Shown here piece by piece: positions 58,562-64,000 of a stretch of DNA of 64,000 bases. How positions within the stretch are numbered: the stretch's first letter is position 1; the number at the start of each line of letters is the position of its first letter. A program made the position numbers and the translations under genes. Source of the stretch: UBA7672 sp041398245 (lineage in GTDB: Bacteria > Pseudomonadota > Alphaproteobacteria > Caulobacterales > Hyphomonadaceae); NCBI GenBank assembly GCA_041398245.1, contig JAWKVC010000007.1:1-64000 (forward strand), given 5' to 3'. Under the pieces are notes generated by a model. That model was not told the DNA's origin and made no database searches. It was given only the letters and a program-made list of their open reading frames with translations.

Positions 58562-60847
58562 ATGCTCAAGAAGATCATTTCGATCAAGAACGTCGGCCGA
58601 TTCCGCAACTCGGCAGCATCCGGGAATCCACAGCTTGCCAAGTACACCTTCGTCACCGGTGCGAACGGCTATGGTAAGACGACGCTCTGCGCCATCCTGC
58701 GTTCCCTGCAAACCGGCGATCCCGCCCTTATCCTCGGCCGCAAGACCCTTGGCGCGATCGACATGCCGACGATCGAGTTACTGATGGACGCCGGACAAGT
58801 CCGCTTCGACGGCACGAAATGGAGCGCGACCAAGCCGGAGATCGCCATCTTCGACGGCGTGTTTGTCGCGGAAAACGTTTACTCAGGCGAGGTCGTAGAT
58901 ATCGAGCACAAGCGCAATCTCTATCGCGTCATCGTGGGTGACGACGGCGTGACCCTCGCGGCGCAGGATGCCGACCTGGCCGCCGAGAGCCGCGCCAAGA
59001 CCGGCGAGGTCAGCACGGCGGGTAAGGCAATTCAGCCGCATGTGCCGGCTGGCATGAAGCTGGATGCCTTCATTGCCCTCGCGGAGACGGGGGAGATTGC
59101 AGCACAGATCGAGGCGCAGGCGCGAATCATGGATGCTCTGCGGCAGGCCGAAGCGCTGCGCGCCCGTCCTGCTCTGTCGGAATTTGCCATTCCGGCGCTA
59201 CCGGAGGACGTCACTAGCCTACTGGCCCGCACCATCAACGACATTGCACAGGATGCGGAGCAAAGGCTGTCGGCGCACCTGGCTGCGCATAACATGGCGG
59301 CCAGCGGCGGCAACTGGATCGTGAACGTTCTCGGTCACGCCGATGATACCTGCCCCTTCTGTGGGCAGGATATTCAGGGCCTTCCGCTCATCGCCGCATT
59401 CCGGGCGGTGTTCAGCGAGCGGTACAAGGCGCTGGCCGGAGAGATCGCCGCCATGAGAGCGGGCGTTGCCGGGGACATGGGGGATGCTGTCCTAGCTCGC
59501 CTTGGTATCGTCGCGGAGCAGAACAAGGGCGGCGTCGAGTTCTGGCAGAAATATTGCGCGATCGAGGCTCCTGCCCTCGCCTTGCCGGCCGGCGCGGTCG
59601 AGGCGATCCGCGCACTGGCCGCCGCGGCGATCGGGCTGCTCGACCTTAAGGCTGCCGTGCCACTCGAATCGATCACGACGGATGACGGTTTCAACGCCGC
59701 TCGCGCCACCTATGACAGCGTGGCCGCAGCCATGGAGGCGGCGAATGCCGCTATCCTAGCGGCGAACGTCATCATTGCCGACAAGAAGGCCGTCGCCGAT
59801 GCCGGCGACCTCAAGGCCGCCGAGGCCGAGCTGACTCGCCTGACGGCGATCCAGACCAGACATCGTGCGGACGTGTCGGACCTTTGTGCCACCTATACCA
59901 AAATCTCCGGCGAAAAGGACACTATCGAGACCCGCAAAGAGGCAATCAGGAAGCAGCTCGACGCGCATACGAAGACCGTGGTGAAGCCCTACGAGCGGCG
60001 CATCAACGACTACCTGGCCGCGTTCAATGCCGGCTTCACCATCACCGAAACCAAGCACGCTTATCCCGGCGGCGTCGCCACATCGAGCTATCAGCTCGTC
60101 ATCAACGACACGGCCGTTGAACTGGGCGACAGCAAGACGCGGGGGGATCAGCCGAGCTTCAAGAACACCCTTAGCGCCGGCGACCGCACCACCCTCGCCC
60201 TCGCGTTTTTCCTCGCACATCTGGAACGCGATCCGGCATCGTCCGGAAAGCTGGTCGTGTTCGACGACCCATTTAACAGCCAGGACACTTTCCGCCGCCG
60301 CCAGACCGTGCATGAAATCATGAAGGTGGCGAAGAAATGCGCCCAGGTAATCGTGCTGTCGCACGACGCCACTTTCCTTAAGCAGGTTTGGGACAAGTCG
60401 CCGGCTTCCGAGCGCGTCGCGCTGACGATCGCCAATCACCGCGCCCAAGGCTCGAAAATCATGCCGGTGGACCTGGAGCACGCCTGCCGGGGCCGGACAG
60501 CCACTGACATTGACGACCTTCAATCCTATCTCACGACCGGTGCTGGCGGCCTCCTAGATATCATCCGCAAGATGCGCGTCGTCCTCGAAACTCATTGCCG
60601 CACGACCTATCCCGGCAGCTTCCTCGCGGATGATTGGCTTGGCGACATGGTACGGAAGATCCGCGAAGGCGGCGACGTGCACCCTGCCCACGCGCTCTAC
60701 GATGAGCTGGACCAGATCAACGACTACACAAGCCAGTATCACCATGGGGAGAACATGGCCGACGTGACGCCAGATCAGATCGACCCCAGCGAGCTAACAG
60801 GATTCACAAAAAGAACTCTGCGCATAGCTAATGCGTTGCAAGCATAG
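58562..60847 (+). CDS. Zinc-hook AAA ATPase, RloC/PrrC-like putative anticodon nuclease
   Basis: The 761-residue protein has Walker A GANGYGKTT (33-41), a zinc-hook CPFCGQ (C264, C267) between coiled-coil segments, ABC signature LSAGDRTTLALAF and Walker B KLVVFDDPFNSQD. This is the AAA_13 family that includes PrrC and RloC. The C-terminus has R672-VVL-E676 and later YHHGEN (H727/H728), a possible match to the Arg-Glu-His triad of those tRNA-cutting enzymes, though the spacing to His is longer than in PrrC. The start at 58562 has GGGGGA upstream. It is divergent from the methylase operon, and RloC/PrrC proteins commonly guard restriction systems. Confidence 0.72.
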   Translation: MLKKIISIKNVGRFRNSAASGNPQLAKYTFVTGANGYGKTTLCAILRSLQTGDPALILGRKTLGAIDMPTIELLMDAGQVRFDGTKWSATKPEIAIFDGVFVAENVYSGEVVDIEHKRNLYRVIVGDDGVTLAAQDADLAAESRAKTGEVSTAGKAIQPHVPAGMKLDAFIALAETGEIAAQIEAQARIMDALRQAEALRARPALSEFAIPALPEDVTSLLARTINDIAQDAEQRLSAHLAAHNMAASGGNWIVNVLGHADDTCPFCGQDIQGLPLIAAFRAVFSERYKALAGEIAAMRAGVAGDMGDAVLARLGIVAEQNKGGVEFWQKYCAIEAPALALPAGAVEAIRALAAAAIGLLDLKAAVPLESITTDDGFNAARATYDSVAAAMEAANAAILAANVIIADKKAVADAGDLKAAEAELTRLTAIQTRHRADVSDLCATYTKISGEKDTIETRKEAIRKQLDAHTKTVVKPYERRINDYLAAFNAGFTITETKHAYPGGVATSSYQLVINDTAVELGDSKTRGDQPSFKNTLSAGDRTTLALAFFLAHLERDPASSGKLVVFDDPFNSQDTFRRRQTVHEIMKVAKKCAQVIVLSHDATFLKQVWDKSPASERVALTIANHRAQGSKIMPVDLEHACRGRTATDIDDLQSYLTTGAGGLLDIIRKMRVVLETHCRTTYPGSFLADDWLGDMVRKIREGGDVHPAHALYDELDQINDYTSQYHHGENMADVTPDQIDPSELTGFTKRTLRIANALQA

Positions 60848-61236
60848 ACGGAAATTTCGCGTACGAACCTTAGCCGCGAGCCCGATGTCGGACGCCCCTA
60901 AGCAGCGCTTGAAATAGCACTCCTTCGTCGGCCAACAGAGGTGGATCGGTTTCTCTGAACAGTTTCCGGGGTTTGGATGAGTGGATTTCCGCCTCATTGA
61001 TGCTGCGGCCCGAAGTGGCGAACCGACGCCCGCCGCCCGCCCCCGCGTCAGGGATCGCCGCCCGCCAGGGGCGAGACGCAACCGAAGCGCGGCTCGACGC
61101 GGAACGCGCAAGAGCCCGACCGCCTGCGGCGGTGACGCCCAAGTGTTCCGCTCTCCCAACTCCGCCCTCGTCATCCTACGTCGCGCTCCCTCAACCGCTC
61201 CCCTGTCCCGCCGACCAACAACCGCCCCCCATCCCC
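60848..61236. other. Non-coding stretch between convergent genes
   Basis: No gene is supported. A short stem ACCGCC-TGC-GGCGGT at 61119-61133 could end transcription in either direction. Short open frames on both strands overlap each other and have no conserved pattern. Confidence 0.45.
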
Positions 61237-63231
61237 TCACGCCGCCCGTCTCGGTAGCAACCGCCCTGCCCGATGATTGATCTCGGCGACTGCCGCCGTT
61301 GCAACCGCAGCCGCGATCGCGCCGTCATGTGCTGACAGCCGCGCCGTCACCGCCGCGAGCCGCTTCTCCTGCACCTGCGCCTGGCGCGCTGATTTCTTCA
61401 GCTCATTCTGAAAATGCTCGAGGGGCTTCTTCAGGTCGCGTTCGAACCGCCGAATGTCAGCCGGGCGCATGGGGCTCGCAGGGTTGAACCTGAAACGCTT
61501 CTTCAGGTCATCGCGCCACGTACAGAGGCGATCGGCGAGCTGCGGCCCAAATCCCGGCACTGCCAGGATGGCGTCGCGATCGATGTCGCCTGCGCTTTCG
61601 ATCCCGAACGAGGCAAGCTGGGTGATGCGCGACTGGCCGATGCCGCTCACACTGTCCTTCTGCAGCGGGAATTTCTCGAGGAAGGCTTTCAGCTGGACCT
61701 CGCGCGGCGCGTTGGACAGCTGTGTCTGAAGGGAGCGGATATGGCGTATCAGAGTCTTACCCTCCTGCTTGCGTTGCGCGACGAGATCGTCCTCATCCAC
61801 CTGAGCGATGACAGCCTGCAGATCCTGCCAGCGCAGGTCGCAGACGCGCCGGAGGTCTTCCTGTGTTTTCCGTACGGCGTCGCGTGAAGCTCCTGGCAAG
61901 GCGCCGCATAACAACTGGGCAGCAAGGCCCGCCACGATCGCCATCACCGCCATGTCGAGGCTGACAAAGGCAACGAGGCCGAGTGCGATGACGACAGTGA
62001 CGATGGCGAGGCCCCGCCTTAGCCAGCCAACCAGGCGCGCTGACGTCTGCGGCGGAGGCGCGGCGGTGATTGCGACTTTGAGATCTTGGCTGACGCCGGG
62101 CGGCAAGCCAGCGGAACTGGTTGGATAGGGACAAGCCTGTGCTGCCACGGCCTTGATCCGTGCCTGGGCGGTCTCGATACGATTCCACGCGGCCTCGAAG
62201 GCCGAGGGATCAAAGCGGTTGAGATCAAGCGCCGACCTGGCGGTGACCGCATTCGGGAAGAAATCGACGCCCGCTTTGTCGAACGCGCACCAGGGACAGG
62301 CGTTGAGATGGGCCGGCGTCTGGTGCCGTGGACTGGCGCTGCACGGGCCGAGTTTCTGCACAAAGGCCATCAGCGCCTGATGCCAGGTCAGGGGCGATGG
62401 CCGTGGTCCCTTTGCCGCGAAGGCCTGTTCGAACAGGAGAACCAGGTCGGGGCTGACAAGGTCGATGGGCGGAGCGGATGGCGGCGGTCGGAGCAGCGCG
62501 CCTGCGGCTGCATAAGCGTAGGCCCGGGCGGCAATGGCGGCGGGGATGTCGGTTGGCGCGCCGGGCACGCGCGGCGCACCTGCAAAAGGGTGACGTCCCA
62601 TGAACAGGAGTTGGAAGATCAGGACTGCAAGTCCGAATGAATCGTGGTCGCGTGTGCGATCCACGTCCGCCAGCGACACGCCCTGCAGTTCGGGCGGCGT
62701 ATAGGCGTCGACGCCGACGCCGCAGCGCAGGGTCCGTCCGTCTTTCGTGATCTGGTAACTGTCGCAGTCGATCAGGCGGACGCGGCCATCCTTGCCGACG
62801 CGGACCGAGCCATGGTTGACGTCGCCGATGATCACGCCGGCTTCATGGGCGGCATGGAAGGCGGCTGCGAGGTTGGCGGCGACATGTATGAGGAAGCGCC
62901 AGTCGGCGCGGGGGAGTTTCTCGCGGCGATCGCGGGGGCTGTAGACGGCATGAATGTCGAAGGGCTCGGCTGCCTTCTGCATCACGAACCCGGCGATGGC
63001 GCCGCCGGGGCCCGCAATCAGCGCCTGCGGCCACGCGGCCTGGGCGCCAAGGCCCAGCGTGTCAGCCAAGACCATGGCGCGAAGCTTGTCTGCCGCCCGG
63101 CCTGCGAGCGGCTTGTGGTAGAGCTTGATCGCGCGCTGGCCATCGAGGGCCTCATAGACGACGCCTTCGCCGCCTTCTCCCAGCTTGACCCCGGCGTCGA
63201 TGACGCCGCCATCACTCAGGCTGTAGCGCAC
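61237..63231 (-). CDS. YegI-like protein kinase with helix-hairpin-helix domain
   Basis: The 664-residue protein starts (GTG 63231) with a kinase domain: glycine loop KLGEGGEGVVYEA, lysine in RAIKLYHKP, catalytic loop GVIIGDVNHGSVRV and metal motif LIDCDSY. The loop asparagine at D+5 is a serine and DFG is DCD, so activity is unusual. A zinc-finger-like CPWC and a membrane helix pair (AIVTVVIALGLVAFVSL, AVMAIVAGLAAQLL) follow, then a coiled coil and a helix-hairpin-helix with SGIGQSRI and VPGFGPQLADRL. This matches the YegI type in the E. coli yegI-yegK-yegL set. It overlaps the phosphatase gene by 16 bases. Confidence 0.82.
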   Translation of the reverse strand: MRYSLSDGGVIDAGVKLGEGGEGVVYEALDGQRAIKLYHKPLAGRAADKLRAMVLADTLGLGAQAAWPQALIAGPGGAIAGFVMQKAAEPFDIHAVYSPRDRREKLPRADWRFLIHVAANLAAAFHAAHEAGVIIGDVNHGSVRVGKDGRVRLIDCDSYQITKDGRTLRCGVGVDAYTPPELQGVSLADVDRTRDHDSFGLAVLIFQLLFMGRHPFAGAPRVPGAPTDIPAAIAARAYAYAAAGALLRPPPSAPPIDLVSPDLVLLFEQAFAAKGPRPSPLTWHQALMAFVQKLGPCSASPRHQTPAHLNACPWCAFDKAGVDFFPNAVTARSALDLNRFDPSAFEAAWNRIETAQARIKAVAAQACPYPTSSAGLPPGVSQDLKVAITAAPPPQTSARLVGWLRRGLAIVTVVIALGLVAFVSLDMAVMAIVAGLAAQLLCGALPGASRDAVRKTQEDLRRVCDLRWQDLQAVIAQVDEDDLVAQRKQEGKTLIRHIRSLQTQLSNAPREVQLKAFLEKFPLQKDSVSGIGQSRITQLASFGIESAGDIDRDAILAVPGFGPQLADRLCTWRDDLKKRFRFNPASPMRPADIRRFERDLKKPLEHFQNELKKSARQAQVQEKRLAAVTARLSAHDGAIAAAVATAAVAEINHRAGRLLPRRAA

Positions 63232-64000
63232 GTCTCGGTCTCCCGTGCAGCTAGCTTGACGGTCTCGCGAAGGCAGGTCGCGAGGATCAGCGTGCGATCA
63301 TCATCCGAGCGTGCCGCGATCTGGGGCGTGGCGAGATAGCCAGCGAGATGATCGCACAAGGCGTCGTCCAGACCGGGTTCGGTTGCGCGGCGAACAGGCG
63401 GAAACATCTGCTCGAAGAACTGGCCGACGACGTGTCGCTCCGGCTGGGTCCGGATCAGGAGGTTTTCCAGACCGTCGGTGAACAGGGCGATCTCTGCCGG
63501 CGGATTTGTCATGACCGCGATGCTGGCGCGGCCGAGGGCGTCCTCCTCGGTGAGGAAGGATGTCTCGTTGGCATATTCGCCCTTCTGGGGCTCGAACATC
63601 CAGGCCCAGCTGCCGGGCTCATCGCCTGCAATGACGATGGCGCCATCGCCAATCTGAGCGAATGCGGCCGTTCGAGGCCCGATGACGGCGCCCAGAAGCG
63701 TGCAGGCGAAATCGCGGATTGGCGCCTGCGCAAGGCCTGCCTCAACGGCGAGGGCCACGCGCGCGGCGCCGAGACAGTCGCGCACGACGTCGTCGGTCAT
63801 GCCAAGCTCTGTGCTGAGGCAGCGCGCCGCAGCATCAGAAAAGGCGGCAACGGCGCAGGCGGAACCCGCCTGCGCCCTGCCCGCCGTTCCCGCCCCATCG
63901 GAAACAGCAAGGATCAGCCAGGGCTCGCCCCGGAAGGTGTGAAGACGGACGGTCCATGCATCCTCGCAGGGACGGCCATCGGCAATGTGACGTTCACCGA
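63216..64000 (-). CDS. PP2C-family protein phosphatase (YegK-like), partial
   Basis: The frame is open to the end of the window, so the N-terminus lies beyond 64000. Visible motifs are GERHIADGRPCEDAW, LAVSDGAG with the metal aspartate, AQIGDGAIVIAG, ALFTDGLENLL and DDDRTLILA, all typical of PP2C. About 261 codons are present. It overlaps the kinase gene, giving a kinase-phosphatase pair as in yegI-yegK; the third member of that set, a VWA protein, may lie just outside the window. Confidence 0.85.
   Translation of the reverse strand, partial: GERHIADGRPCEDAWTVRLHTFRGEPWLILAVSDGAGTAGRAQAGSACAVAAFSDAAARCLSTELGMTDDVVRDCLGAARVALAVEAGLAQAPIRDFACTLLGAVIGPRTAAFAQIGDGAIVIAGDEPGSWAWMFEPQKGEYANETSFLTEEDALGRASIAVMTNPPAEIALFTDGLENLLIRTQPERHVVGQFFEQMFPPVRRATEPGLDDALCDHLAGYLATPQIAARSDDDRTLILATCLRETVKLAARETETCATA

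Noticed and set aside
60973..61280. Small proline- and arginine-rich frames between the ATPase and kinase genes
   Set aside because: Three overlapping frames on the plus strand and two on the minus are equally open, which points to GC-rich non-coding DNA.
1..64000. CRISPR arrays and rRNA genes
   Set aside because: No regularly spaced direct repeats of 25-40 bases and no rRNA signature stretches were seen in either strand.

Overview
The window looks like the chromosome of a GC-rich alphaproteobacterium, most likely Caulobacterales or Hyphomonadaceae. This is inferred from CpdR next to an N-formylglutamate amidohydrolase, the PldB-like hydrolase style, TCATTCC-type palindromic repeats and a Caulobacter/Rhizobium-like trb operon. 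Roughly the first 9.7 kb is ordinary core genome: an acyl-CoA dehydrogenase (cut by the window start), an acyl-CoA carboxylase carboxyltransferase, a lipoprotein, an SCP2 lipid-carrier protein with a coupled hydrolase, a TerB-like protein, histidinol-phosphatase, an XRE regulator, an N-formylglutamate amidohydrolase, cpdR and tRNA-Val(GAC).

Immediately after the tRNA the sequence changes to an insertion-sequence scrapyard (about 9.86-21.56 kb). It holds two divergent IS3-family copies, two broken IS110-family transposases (one cut by an IS3 end, one split by an IS630-family element), an IS6-family transposase with an in-frame stop, and a complete-looking IS21 element. Embedded among them are leading-region conjugation genes (ssb and an ArdC-type antirestriction protein) and a GNAT acetyltransferase. 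A TMEM175-type channel gene trimmed by an IS follows.

From 22.5 to 33.2 kb lies a compact cellulose synthase operon (bcsA-bcsB-bcsC plus a membrane sensor with a PAS domain but no output domain), then an orphan OmpR-type regulator and a degenerate receiver protein preceded by a C12 tract. From 33.9 to 49.6 kb is a conjugation module: ParB-like protein, TraF peptidase, LysR regulator, and divergently traG, a ribbon-helix-helix gene and trbBCDEJLFGI. No relaxase, integrase or trbK was found in the window.

The most unusual cargo is at 49.66-60.85 kb. It is a minus-strand operon of a small ribbon-helix-helix regulator, three different DNA methyltransferases and a phospholipase-D-family nuclease. 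The last four genes overlap by 7-14 bases. Divergent to it is a zinc-hook AAA ATPase that resembles the RloC/PrrC anticodon nucleases. It has no helicase or translocase, so it does not fit type I, type III, BREX or DISARM layouts and is the best candidate here for an undescribed defence system. The window ends in a YegI/YegK-like kinase and PP2C phosphatase pair that runs off the right edge.
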